NCBI RefSeq assembly: GCF_015277815.1
Contig: NZ_CP063813.1
Location: 1,178,001 to 1,242,000 of the forward strand
Source of the DNA: Microbacterium atlanticum
GTDB lineage: Bacteria; Actinomycetota; Actinomycetes; Actinomycetales; Microbacteriaceae
Length of the DNA stretch: 64,000 nt
Direction of reading: 5' to 3'
The notes under the pieces were generated by a model. It ran no database searches, was not told the DNA's origin, and saw nothing but the letters and a program-made list of their open reading frames with translations. Positions 16,999 through 24,932 of the stretch are shown here, piece by piece. The translations under genes and the position numbers were made by a program. Position 1 is the stretch's first letter. Every line of letters starts with the position of its first letter.

Positions 16999-18942
16999 TC
17001 ACGCGGCGACGGGTGTGAGAGCCTGCTCGACCAGGCGCTGCAGCGTGGTCATGCCGTCCCGCGACAGGATCGACTCGAGGTGCCCCTGCACCGAGGCGAA
17101 CCCGGGACCGCGCAGCGCGTACACGTCGCCCGACGGGTCGGCGGCGACCTCGGCTTGGCCGACCCGCCGCGTTCCGGCGGGGACCCGCGCGGTGAACGTG
17201 TTGTAGAAGCCGATGGATGCCGGCACCCCGAACACGTCCACCGACTTCTGCAGGCCCTGGTGCGGGGTTTCCAGCGGCGCGAGGCCGATGCCGAGGGAGT
17301 CTGCGAGGATCTGGTGGCTGAGGCACACCGCCAGGAGGGGACGCCCCGCATCCCGCCGCCGCGTCACCACCTCGCGCATCCGGCGCATGCGCGGGCTGGC
17401 GGAATCCCGCGGGTCGCCCGGTCCGGGCCCCGAGATCACCAGCTCGGCGGCGTCGATCTCGTCGTCGGTGACCTCGTGCCACGGGACGATGCGGGCGTCC
17501 AGCCCGAGGTGCCGCAGCTGGTGCGCGAGCATCGTCGTGAAGCGGTCCTCGGCGTCGACGACGAGAGCGTTGCGGCCGGCGAACGGGCCGATCTCGTCGG
17601 AGCCCTGCGGGTTCAGCCAGAACTCGGCGAGCCGGGCGTTGCGCGAGGCCAGCAGCTCTGCGATCGCCGGATCGTCGGCCAGTCGTCGCGGCGCCGGAGC
17701 GGGGGCGTCCTCGTCGATGACGTCGGCGTCGGTCGCGGCCGCGACGGCGGCCTCGGCCGCGGCGTCGCGGGGGACCGCGCCGATGGCACCGAGCACGCCC
17801 GCCGCCTTCCCGTGGGTCTCGCCCACCTCGCCGTACGGGTCGGAGTGCCGCACGAGGGTGGCGCCGACCGGGACGCGCAGGCGGCCGTCCTGCAGATAGG
17901 CGGTGCGTATCAGGATCGGCGCGTCGAGGTCGTGCGTCGCCTCGCCTGCCGTGAGCGTGAGCCGGGGCGTGAAGAGCGCCGCCACGCCGGAGTAGTACCC
18001 GCGGGGGTTCGTCTCGTGGCGCGCGATGACCGTGCAGGCATTCTGCATGGGGGAGCCGGTGACCGTCGGGGCGAACATCGTCTCGCGCAGGATCTCTCGG
18101 GGATCCAGTCTGCTGCGGCCCCGCAGCACGTACTCGGTGTGGGTCAGCCGCGACATCTCCTTCAGATGAGGGCCGGTGATGCGGCCGCCGTCCGAGCAGA
18201 CCGCGCTCATCATCTTGAGCTCCTCGTCGACGACCATGAAAAGCTCCTCGGTCTCCTTGGTGGAGCGCAGGAACTCGGCGAGCGTCTCGGGCGTCGCGCC
18301 GCCCTCCGGGTGGCGGAACGTCCCCGAGATGGGATTCATCGTCACCACGCCGTCGCGAGCACTGACGTGCGCCTCCGGGCTGGCGCCGACGGCGACGTGT
18401 CCGGGTGTGACGACGGCGAAGGTCCAGTACGCGCCCCGCTCGTGCTCGAGGAGGGCACGGAACCACGTCAGCGCGGCCTCGGCGGCATCCGCCGCGACGC
18501 CGGCGGTGAAGTCGCGCCGGATCACGAAGTTCGCGCCCTCGCCGCGACCGATCTCGTCGGAGATCACCCTGCGCACGATGTCGGCGTACTCGTCGTCGGC
18601 GATGTCGAAGCCCGCGCCCTCGAGGGCGACCGGCTCGGCCGGCAGCTGCGCCAGCACCTCGTCGCGCGGGAGGGCGCTGCGTTCGGCGACGACGAGGCAG
18701 CGCAGCGGCGCCCCGTCGTCGTGACACTCGAAGCCGCGCTCGCGGACCTGCCGGAACGGCACCAGCGCCAGCACCTCGCGAGGGGTGCCGGCGCTGTCGG
18801 TCAGCGGGATGTCGGCGAGCAGCTCGACGTCGACGACGTCACCGGTGAGCAGTTCGACGGTGGCGCTGTCCCGTGCGATCAGGGCGAAGGGGGTGCCGCG
18901 CTGGGCGATCTCGCGAAGCGAAGGGTGGGCGGGCCCGGTCAT
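16999..18942 (-). CDS. PhzE-type anthranilate synthase (synthase + glutaminase fusion)
   Basis: 647 residues fusing a chorismate-utilising synthase domain (about 1-400) to a class I glutamine amidotransferase (about 440-645). The synthase half shows MNPISGTFRHPEGG, DEELKMM, HTEYVLRGRS and APTVTGSPMQNAC. This is closer to phenazine PhzE than to classical TrpE (which has a GTRPRG-type block). The amidotransferase has GPGPGDP, the nucleophile Cys in AVCLSHQ near 540 and the His/Glu pair in GHLES near 620. Expected product: anthranilate, or the related aminodeoxyisochorismate, from chorismate and glutamine. No other phenazine gene is nearby. A tryptophan attenuator lies directly upstream, arguing for tryptophan supply. 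The ATG at 18942 follows a GAAAG site. Confidence 0.9.
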   Translation of the reverse strand: MTGPAHPSLREIAQRGTPFALIARDSATVELLTGDVVDVELLADIPLTDSAGTPREVLALVPFRQVRERGFECHDDGAPLRCLVVAERSALPRDEVLAQLPAEPVALEGAGFDIADDEYADIVRRVISDEIGRGEGANFVIRRDFTAGVAADAAEAALTWFRALLEHERGAYWTFAVVTPGHVAVGASPEAHVSARDGVVTMNPISGTFRHPEGGATPETLAEFLRSTKETEELFMVVDEELKMMSAVCSDGGRITGPHLKEMSRLTHTEYVLRGRSRLDPREILRETMFAPTVTGSPMQNACTVIARHETNPRGYYSGVAALFTPRLTLTAGEATHDLDAPILIRTAYLQDGRLRVPVGATLVRHSDPYGEVGETHGKAAGVLGAIGAVPRDAAAEAAVAAATDADVIDEDAPAPAPRRLADDPAIAELLASRNARLAEFWLNPQGSDEIGPFAGRNALVVDAEDRFTTMLAHQLRHLGLDARIVPWHEVTDDEIDAAELVISGPGPGDPRDSASPRMRRMREVVTRRRDAGRPLLAVCLSHQILADSLGIGLAPLETPHQGLQKSVDVFGVPASIGFYNTFTARVPAGTRRVGQAEVAADPSGDVYALRGPGFASVQGHLESILSRDGMTTLQRLVEQALTPVAA

Positions 18943-18987
18943 GGCTGTGGGTCTTTCGTCGTGGGGAGGCAGCCCTTACGAAGAAGA

Positions 18988-19008
18988 AGACCGCCTCGAG
19001 GGCGGTCT
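18988..19008 (-). terminator. Attenuator terminator hairpin (segments 3:4)
   Basis: On the minus strand AGACCGCC, a 5-nt loop CTCGA and GGCGGTCT form a perfect 8-bp stem followed by a pyrimidine tail TCTTCTTCG. It lies 45 nt ahead of the PhzE-type gene and ends transcription unless the antiterminator forms. Confidence 0.8.
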
Positions 19009-19037
19009 GAGTCGCTCAACCCACCGCCTATGCGGTG
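19001..19037 (-). promoter_or_regulatory. Tryptophan attenuator: pause and antiterminator segments
   Basis: Segment 1 (CACCGC, 19037-19032) sits just after the Trp codons and pairs with segment 2 (GCGGTG, 19027-19022). Segment 2 can instead pair as GGCGGT (19028-19023) with ACCGCC (19006-19001), the 5' arm of the terminator. A ribosome stalled on the two Trp codons would cover segment 1, freeing segment 2 to block the terminator. Confidence 0.75.
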
Positions 19038-19063
19038 AGCCACCAGGAGAGGCGAGCGGACAT
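19028..19063 (-). CDS. trpL: Tryptophan leader peptide
   Basis: An 11-residue open frame, MSARLSWWLTA, with tandem Trp codons at positions 7-8 and a TAG stop, placed 85 nt upstream of the PhzE-type anthranilate synthase. It precedes mutually exclusive hairpins, so it is a classic ribosome-stalling leader peptide. The ATG lies exactly 6 nt after a TAGTTT -10 box and has no Shine-Dalgarno site, so it is probably translated from the 5' end of a leaderless transcript. The stop codon lies between hairpin segments 1 and 2. Confidence 0.85.
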   Translation of the reverse strand: MSARLSWWLTA

Positions 19064-19069
19064 GCGCCG

Positions 19070-19075
19070 AAACTA
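19070..19075 (-). promoter_or_regulatory. Leaderless-type -10 box (trp leader)
   Basis: TAGTTT on the minus strand, 6 nt before the leader-peptide ATG at 19063. It drives the attenuator and the PhzE-type gene. Confidence 0.65.
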
Positions 19076-19182
19076 CCACACGCGCGATCGGCCGATCCGT
19101 TCGTCCCGGCCCACGGGCGGGCTGTTTCGCTCCATACTGAGGCCGACCCGTTTCCTCGCATCTCGCCCCGCGGAGGCTTGTC

Positions 19183-21063
19183 TTGACCCGACTTCCGATC
19201 ACCGAGCGCCGGCCCGACCGGTCGGGGACGCCGGAGCGCGACGCGCGCCGGCCGTCGATCGCCGACCGCATCCGCAACATGGGAGAGCAGCGCACCGGAG
19301 CCCTCCTGCTGGTCCTCGCCACCCTCGCGGCGATCGTGTGGGCGAATCTGGGTGCCGCGTCGTACCACGACTTCTGGGAGACCGATCTCACGATCGGATT
19401 CGGTGACATCCAGCTGGAGTTCACGCTGCACGCACTGGTCAACGACGCCCTGATGGCCATCTTCTTCTTCACCGTCGGGCTCGAGGTGCGCCGGGAGTTC
19501 GCGATCGGAGAGCTCACCAGCTGGTCTCGCGCGATGATCCCGGTGGTGGCCGCCGTCGCCGGCCTGGTCGTGCCCGCCGGCCTGTTCCTCGCCATCGCCG
19601 CCGGCTCCGGGCAGGAGCATGCGTGGGGCGTCGTCATCTCGACCGACACCGCCTTCCTGGTGGGTGCGCTCGCCCTCATCGGCCCGCGCGCGTCGGGCCG
19701 CCTGCGCGTGTTCCTCCTCGCGCTGGCGGTCGTGGACGACATCGGGGCCCTCAGCATCATCGCCCTCTTCTACACCGAGAACTTCACTCCGCTTCCGCTG
19801 CTCGTGGCCGCCGCGGGCCTCGCGGGGATCTTCTTCACCCGCTACATCCCGCGCGGGCGCGGGCCCATCTACGCCACGCTGTCGATCATCGTGTGGCTGG
19901 CCTTCCTCGCCTCGGGGGTGCATCCGACGCTCGCGGGCGTCGCCATCGCCCTCCTCATCCCGGTCTACCGGCCGAACCGCCGGGACGTGGAGCAGGCGCT
20001 CGAGCTCGCCCGCATGTTCCGCCAGTCGCCGAACACCGAGTACGCCCGGCAGGCCGCCAACAGCCTGCGCGAGTCCATCTCGATCAACGAGCGCCTGCAG
20101 TCGGCGTACGCGCCCTACGTCGCCTACGTGATCCTGCCGCTGTTCGCCCTGGCCAACGCCGGCGTCGAGATCTCGGGCCCCATCCTCGCCGCGGCCGTGC
20201 AGTCACCCGTCACGTGGGCCGTCGTCGTGGGCCTCGTGGTGGGCAAGTTCGTCGGCGTCTTCGGTGCTGCCGCGACCATGAAGGCCGTCAAGCTCGGGGA
20301 GTTCGGCCTGGGACTGACGCTCGACCGCATCGCCGGCGGCGCGATGCTGTGCGGCATCGGATTCACGATCTCGCTGTTCATCATCGATCTCGCCATCGAT
20401 GACCCCGACGTGCAGAACGAGGCGCGGGTCGGCGTGCTGGCCGCATCCGTCATCGCCTTCGTCCTCGCGGCGATCGTGTTCCGCCTGTCCGATGCCCGCC
20501 GGCCCGACGACGACGGCGGACGCGTGCTGGTGCGACCGGTCGACCCGAAGCGGGACCACATCTACGGCGACGTGGACGCCCCGCTCACGATCGTGGAGTA
20601 CGGCGACTTCCAGTGCCCGTTCTGCCTGAAGGCCTCCGGCTCGATCGAAGAGGTGCGCGCCGAGCTGGGTCCGCGGCTGCGGTACGTGTGGCGGCATGCG
20701 CCGCTGGAGCGCCAGCACCCGAACGCGCTCGCCGCGGCCGAGGCCGCGGAGGCCGCCAACCTGCAGGGCAAGCTGCCGGAGTTCTCACGCAGCCTGTTCG
20801 CCGACCAGGAGCACCAGCTGCCGTCGGACATCATCCGGCGAGCGCGTGAGCTGGGCCTGGACGTCGATCGCTTCGAGGAGGATCTGAGCTCACCGAAGGT
20901 CACCGGCCGCGTGCGGGACGACATGCTCGATGCCGAGGCGATGGACATCACCTCGGTGCCGACCTTCTTCATCAACGGCGTCCGGCACGTCGGCCCGTAC
21001 GACGCGCAGACGCTCATCCGGGCCCTCACCGGCTCCGAGCCGGATCCGACGACGGCCGCGTAG
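19183..21063 (+). CDS. nhaA: NhaA Na+/H+ antiporter fused to a DsbA-like thioredoxin domain
   Basis: 626 residues. The first ~430 are a NhaA sodium/proton antiporter with about 12 membrane segments, the functional Asp pair in VDDIGAL near residue 185 and the late block GIGFTISLFI. A linker leads to a DsbA/thioredoxin-like domain (about 447-620) whose active site is CPFC near residue 478, with a cis-proline-type block TSVPTFFING near 590. NhaA sets sodium and pH homeostasis in the membrane; the appended redox domain should lie at the cytoplasmic or outer face depending on helix count. The TTG start has a CGGAGG site 6 nt upstream. The TAG stop is part of the ispG promoter. This fusion is known in actinobacteria, but its function is unclear. 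Confidence 0.92.
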   Translation: MTRLPITERRPDRSGTPERDARRPSIADRIRNMGEQRTGALLLVLATLAAIVWANLGAASYHDFWETDLTIGFGDIQLEFTLHALVNDALMAIFFFTVGLEVRREFAIGELTSWSRAMIPVVAAVAGLVVPAGLFLAIAAGSGQEHAWGVVISTDTAFLVGALALIGPRASGRLRVFLLALAVVDDIGALSIIALFYTENFTPLPLLVAAAGLAGIFFTRYIPRGRGPIYATLSIIVWLAFLASGVHPTLAGVAIALLIPVYRPNRRDVEQALELARMFRQSPNTEYARQAANSLRESISINERLQSAYAPYVAYVILPLFALANAGVEISGPILAAAVQSPVTWAVVVGLVVGKFVGVFGAAATMKAVKLGEFGLGLTLDRIAGGAMLCGIGFTISLFIIDLAIDDPDVQNEARVGVLAASVIAFVLAAIVFRLSDARRPDDDGGRVLVRPVDPKRDHIYGDVDAPLTIVEYGDFQCPFCLKASGSIEEVRAELGPRLRYVWRHAPLERQHPNALAAAEAAEAANLQGKLPEFSRSLFADQEHQLPSDIIRRARELGLDVDRFEEDLSSPKVTGRVRDDMLDAEAMDITSVPTFFINGVRHVGPYDAQTLIRALTGSEPDPTTAA

Positions 21064-21066
21064 GCT
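21061..21066 (+). promoter_or_regulatory. Leaderless-type -10 box (ispG)
   Basis: TAGGCT, 6 nt before the GTG at 21073. Its TAG is the stop codon of the NhaA fusion gene. Confidence 0.65.
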
Positions 21067-21072
21067 GGATCC

Positions 21073-22224
21073 GTGCCCGCCGTGAATCTGGGGATGCCCA
21101 AGGTCCCCGAAACCCTCGCCCCTCGCCGCAAGACCCGACAGATCAAGGTCGGCAAGGTGCTGGTGGGCGGCGACGCCCCCGTGAGCGTGCAGTCGATGAC
21201 CACGACGCCGACGACGAACATCAACGCGACCCTCCAGCAGATCGCCGAGCTCACCGCCTCGGGCTGCGAGATCGTGCGCGTCGCGGTGCCGTCGCAGGAC
21301 GACGCGGACGTGCTGCACATCATCGCCAAGAAGAGCCAGATTCCCGTCATCGCCGACATCCACTTCCAGCCGAAGTACGTCTTCCAGGCGATCGACGCCG
21401 GGTGCGGCGCCGTGCGGGTCAATCCGGGCAACATCCGCAAGTTCGACGACCAGGTCGGCGCGATCGCGAAGGCGGCAAGAGATGCCGGGGTGTCGCTGCG
21501 CATCGGCGTGAACGCCGGCTCGCTGGACCGGCGCCTGCTGGAGAAGTACGGCAAGGCGACCCCGGAGGCGCTCGTCGAGAGCGCGGTGTGGGAGGCCTCT
21601 CTCTTCGAGGAGCACGACTTCCACGACTTCAAGATCTCGGTCAAGCACAACGACCCGATCGTGATGGTGAAGGCCTACCGACTGCTGGCCGAGCGCGGCG
21701 ACTGGCCGCTGCACCTCGGAGTGACCGAGGCGGGCCCCGCGTTCCAGGGGACGATCAAGTCGGCCACGGCCTTCGGCATCTTGCTCGCCGAGGGCATCGG
21801 AGACACCATCCGCGTCTCGCTGTCGGCGCCGCCAGCCGAGGAGGTCAAGGTCGGCCACCAGATCCTGCAGTCGCTCAACCTGCGCGAACGCAAGCTCGAG
21901 ATCGTGTCGTGCCCGTCGTGCGGTCGCGCGCAGGTCGACGTGTACTCGCTCGCGGACTCCGTCACCGAGGGACTGAAGGACATGACGGTGCCGCTCCGCG
22001 TGGCGGTCATGGGCTGCGTCGTGAACGGACCCGGCGAGGCGCGCGAGGCCGACCTCGGGGTGGCATCCGGCAACGGCAAGGGGCAGATCTTCGTGAAGGG
22101 GCAGGTGATCAAGACCGTGCCCGAGGCCGACATCGTCGCGACCCTCATCGAGGAAGCGAACCGCATCGCCGACGAGATGGGCCCCGGCGCGCCGGTCGGC
22201 ACCGCACAGGTCGTCACGGCCTGA
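21073..22224 (+). CDS. ispG: 4-hydroxy-3-methylbut-2-enyl diphosphate synthase
   Basis: The penultimate step of the MEP pathway: reductive conversion of MEcPP to HMBPP by a [4Fe-4S] enzyme with flavodoxin or ferredoxin as donor. 383 residues, the two-domain bacterial form. The TIM barrel covers about 1-270 ([28 protein letters not shown]). The C-terminal iron-sulfur domain has cysteines in SCPSCGR near 280 and in [11 protein letters not shown] near 315. Its stop overlaps the next gene's start (ATGA). The isoprenoid genes dxr and ispG flank 9 kb of otherwise unrelated genes here. Confidence 0.97.
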   Translation: MPAVNLGMPKVPETLAPRRKTRQIKVGKVLVGGDAPVSVQSMTTTPTTNINATLQQIAELTASGCEIVRVAVPSQDDADVLHIIAKKSQIPVIADIHFQPKYVFQAIDAGCGAVRVNPGNIRKFDDQVGAIAKAARDAGVSLRIGVNAGSLDRRLLEKYGKATPEALVESAVWEASLFEEHDFHDFKISVKHNDPIVMVKAYRLLAERGDWPLHLGVTEAGPAFQGTIKSATAFGILLAEGIGDTIRVSLSAPPAEEVKVGHQILQSLNLRERKLEIVSCPSCGRAQVDVYSLADSVTEGLKDMTVPLRVAVMGCVVNGPGEAREADLGVASGNGKGQIFVKGQVIKTVPEADIVATLIEEANRIADEMGPGAPVGTAQVVTA

Positions 22225-23108
22225 TGGGCCTCGGCCGCCTGTCGGCGGCGCAGCGGGCGCGGGTGGCCTCGTGGCTGCCGGGCGTCGAGATCGTCGACGA
22301 CCTGAGCTGGAGCCACTCCGGCACCGTCGTGCTGCGCGCAAGCCACGACGGCCGGGAGCTCATCGTCAAGGCGGCAGGGCCGGGCGACCACCATCTCGCC
22401 CGTGAGCTGGACGCGTACGAGGGCGGCTTCGTCGCCGCGTGGGGACGCGCGGCACGCGCGCCGCGCCTGCTCCACGCGGACCGCGGCTCGCGCGTGCTCG
22501 TCATGGGCCTGCTGGGTGGCCGGCTCGCGTACCGCACGCCGGCCGCCACCGACCCGGACGTCCACCGCCGTGCGGGCGAACTTCTGCGGGCCTTCCACGA
22601 CCAGGCGTCGCGCCCCTCGGAGGGAACGGATGCCGCGGCCACTCGCCGTGCGCTCGCCTGGCTTGACGGCGAGCACGCGATAGCCGGTGACACCCAGGCG
22701 CGGCTGCGCGACGCGCTGTCGTCCCTCGCCCCGGTGGAGGCCGATCTCGTGCCGACGCACGGGGACTGGCAGCCGCGGAACTGGCTCGTGGACGGGCGCC
22801 TCGTGCGGGTGATCGACTTCGGCCGGTTCGCGTTCCGCCCGCCCGCGACCGACTTCGTGCGGCTGGCCGCTCAGGAGTGGCGTGCGGCGCCGGAGTGCGA
22901 GGCGGCGTTCTTCGATGGATACGGCCGTGACCCCCGCCATCCGGAGCACTGGCTGCTCATGCGACTCCGCGAGGCCATCGCCACCGCTGCCTGGGCGCAC
23001 CAGGTCCGCGACGGCGCCTTCGAGGCGCAGGGACACCGGATGATCCGCGACGTGCTGGCTGAGCTCGAGTCGGGCGGCGCCGGGCCGCAGGCACCCGCCA
23101 TGGCATGA
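22224..23108 (+). CDS. Aminoglycoside phosphotransferase-like kinase
   Basis: A 294-residue small-molecule kinase of the APH/choline-kinase fold. The N-lobe has a nucleotide lysine in ELIVKAAG near residue 50. The catalytic loop is HGDWQPRN near 177, and the metal-binding block IDFGRF near 195 replaces the usual IDW or IDFE. It starts at the overlapping ATGA of ispG, so it is co-transcribed and translationally coupled with that gene. The substrate is unknown; proteins of this type phosphorylate aminoglycosides, choline, homoserine or sugars, and sequence alone gives no resistance assignment. A connection with isoprenoid metabolism would be pure inference. Confidence 0.85.
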   Translation: MGLGRLSAAQRARVASWLPGVEIVDDLSWSHSGTVVLRASHDGRELIVKAAGPGDHHLARELDAYEGGFVAAWGRAARAPRLLHADRGSRVLVMGLLGGRLAYRTPAATDPDVHRRAGELLRAFHDQASRPSEGTDAAATRRALAWLDGEHAIAGDTQARLRDALSSLAPVEADLVPTHGDWQPRNWLVDGRLVRVIDFGRFAFRPPATDFVRLAAQEWRAAPECEAAFFDGYGRDPRHPEHWLLMRLREAIATAAWAHQVRDGAFEAQGHRMIRDVLAELESGGAGPQAPAMA

Positions 23109-23117
23109 TCCGATGTC

Positions 23118-24329
23118 ATGACCGACGCTGAGTCCGCCGCGAGCGCACCGCCGCCGGCGTCGGCACCGCTGTCCCGTCCGATCGTGGCGGGCATCGTCAC
23201 GGCGCTCGTCGGGGTGACGAGCTCCTTCGCCGTCGTCTTGACCGGTCTGGACGCCGTGGGGGCCGATCGCGCGCAGGCGGCGAGTGGACTGCTCATCCTC
23301 TGCCTCACCATGGGTGCCTCCGGTCTCCTGCTGGCGTGGCGCTATCGCATGCCGATCACCGTGGCGTGGTCGACGCCGGGCGCCGCGGTGCTGGCCGCCA
23401 CGGGCGCCGTCGAGGGCGGCTGGCCCGCCGCGGTCGGCGCGTTCCTCGTCACCGCGGCGCTCATCCTGCTGACGGCGCTCTGGCCGCAGCTGGGACGGCT
23501 GATCGCCCGGATCCCGCCCTCGATCGCCCAGGCGATGCTCGCGGGCGTGCTGCTTCCGCTCTGCCTCGCGCCCGTCACCGGCTTGGTCGCGAATCCGTGG
23601 GGCGTCGTCCCGGTCGTGCTCACGTGGCTCGTCTTCGTCCGTCTCGCCCCTCGGTGGGCGGTGCCGCTGGCCTTCGTGGCGGCATCCGTCGTGGTCGCCG
23701 TCGATGTGGCCGCGACCGGCGCAGCCCTCGACCCGGCGCTGTTCGTGCCGCGGCTGGAGTTCACCGCGCCCACGCTGACGCTGGGAGCAGTGGTGGGGCT
23801 CGCGCTGCCGCTCTTCCTGGTGACGATGGCGTCGCAGAACGTCCCGGGCGTCGCGATCATGCGCAGCTTCGGCTACCGGGTGCCGTGGCGCCCGGCGATG
23901 CTGGTGACCGGGGTCGGCACGGCCGTCGGCGCGACCGCAGGCGGGCACGCCATCAACCTCGCCGCGATCAGCGCCGCCCTCGCTGCGGCTCCCGACGCCG
24001 ACCCCGATCCCGACCGCCGATGGGTGGCCGGGGTGGCGACCGGGATCAGCGGGATGGTGCTGGGCGGCCTGTCGGCGGCGCTGGTCGCGCTGGTCGTGGT
24101 CGCGCCGGCGGCCGTCGTCCCCGCGGTCGCGGGGCTCGCGCTGTTCGCCGCCTTCGGATCATCGGTGCAGCAGGCGATCGACGACCCGGGGGAGCGCCTG
24201 CCGGCGGTGGTGACCTTCCTCGTCGCGGCGTCGGGGATCGCCGTGGCGGGCGTGAGCGCGGCATTCTGGGCACTCGTCGCGGGACTCGTCGTGCGCGAGG
24301 TGCTGCACCTGGGCCGCCGCATCCGGTGA
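23118..24329 (+). CDS. benE: BenE-family (benzoate/H+ symporter-like) transporter
   Basis: A 403-residue membrane protein with about 12 hydrophobic segments. The BenE signature MASQNVPGVAIMRSFGYRVP (about residues 236-255) and the later GATAGGHAINLAAISAA are well conserved. The family prototype imports benzoate with protons. No aromatic catabolic gene is nearby, so the actual substrate is open. The gene starts 9 nt after the kinase gene and could be co-transcribed; a CATGAT sequence 8 nt upstream is a poor promoter match. Confidence 0.88.
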   Translation: MTDAESAASAPPPASAPLSRPIVAGIVTALVGVTSSFAVVLTGLDAVGADRAQAASGLLILCLTMGASGLLLAWRYRMPITVAWSTPGAAVLAATGAVEGGWPAAVGAFLVTAALILLTALWPQLGRLIARIPPSIAQAMLAGVLLPLCLAPVTGLVANPWGVVPVVLTWLVFVRLAPRWAVPLAFVAASVVVAVDVAATGAALDPALFVPRLEFTAPTLTLGAVVGLALPLFLVTMASQNVPGVAIMRSFGYRVPWRPAMLVTGVGTAVGATAGGHAINLAAISAALAAAPDADPDPDRRWVAGVATGISGMVLGGLSAALVALVVVAPAAVVPAVAGLALFAAFGSSVQQAIDDPGERLPAVVTFLVAASGIAVAGVSAAFWALVAGLVVREVLHLGRRIR

Positions 24330-24395
24330 GGAGGACCGCGGTCGTCCCACCAGGAGGGGTGGGAACCATCCGGCCGAATGCGGACACTACAGGGT

Positions 24396-24932
24396 ATGGA
24401 CGATGATGACGCGGCCCTGTGGGGACGGGTGCTGGCCGGCGACGAAGCCGCGCTGGCGGCGCTGTTCGATCGCCACGAGGCGCGTCTCTTCCGGCACGCC
24501 CGCCGCCTCCTCACCGCACGGGAGGACGCGAAGGATGCCGTGACGATCGGCTTCTTCGAACTGTGGCGCAAACGCGAGTCGGTGCGGCTCGTGGACGGTT
24601 CGCCGCTGCCCTGGCTGTTGAACGCGGTGTCGAACTGCGCTCGCAACCTCGAGCGCTCCGGCCGCCGGTACCGGTCGCTGCTCGCACGGACGCCGGCGGC
24701 GGCCGACGCCGGTCCGCCGCAGGGCCCGGACGAGAGCGGCGTGCTCGCCGCGCTCAAGCGGCTGCCGGCCCGGGAGCAGAGCGTCGTCGTGCTGACGGTG
24801 CTCGAGGGCTACCCCGATCGGGCTGCGGCGGAGACGCTCGGCATCCCCCTCGGCACCGTGAAGTCGCGTCTCGCCCGGGCCAAGGCGAGGCTGCGCGAGG
24901 AGATGGCATCCATCGAGGGAGCATGGGCATGA
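24396..24932 (+). CDS. ECF-type RNA polymerase sigma factor
   Basis: 178 residues with only sigma-2 and sigma-4. Sigma-2 (about 5-80) shows the acidic start MDDDDAALW, LFRHARRLL and DAVTIGFFELWRKRE. Sigma-4 (about 115-170) shows ALKRLPAREQSVVVLTVLEG and GTVKSRLARAKARLRE. An in-frame ATG at 24378 would add 6 residues. The downstream gene, a single-pass membrane protein, overlaps by 4 nt (ATGA), the arrangement expected for a sigma/anti-sigma pair, although the partner lacks a recognisable zinc-type anti-sigma domain. The GGAACC at 24362-24367 resembles ECF -35 elements and could allow autoregulation (weak). Confidence 0.9.
   Translation: MDDDDAALWGRVLAGDEAALAALFDRHEARLFRHARRLLTAREDAKDAVTIGFFELWRKRESVRLVDGSPLPWLLNAVSNCARNLERSGRRYRSLLARTPAAADAGPPQGPDESGVLAALKRLPAREQSVVVLTVLEGYPDRAAAETLGIPLGTVKSRLARAKARLREEMASIEGAWA

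Noticed and set aside
16999..18942. A phenazine biosynthesis locus, suggested by the PhzE-like gene
   Set aside because: No phzB, phzD, phzF or phzG relatives are present, and the upstream control element responds to tryptophan codons.
22224..23108. Antibiotic resistance call for the APH-like kinase
   Set aside because: Only the general kinase motifs are present, the gene is coupled to ispG in a housekeeping context, and no mobile element is near.
24345..24364. TCCCACC/GGTGGGA dyad as a terminator of the BenE gene
   Set aside because: The stem is only 7 bp with no T-run and it overlaps a promoter-like GGAACC, so a control site or chance is at least as likely.
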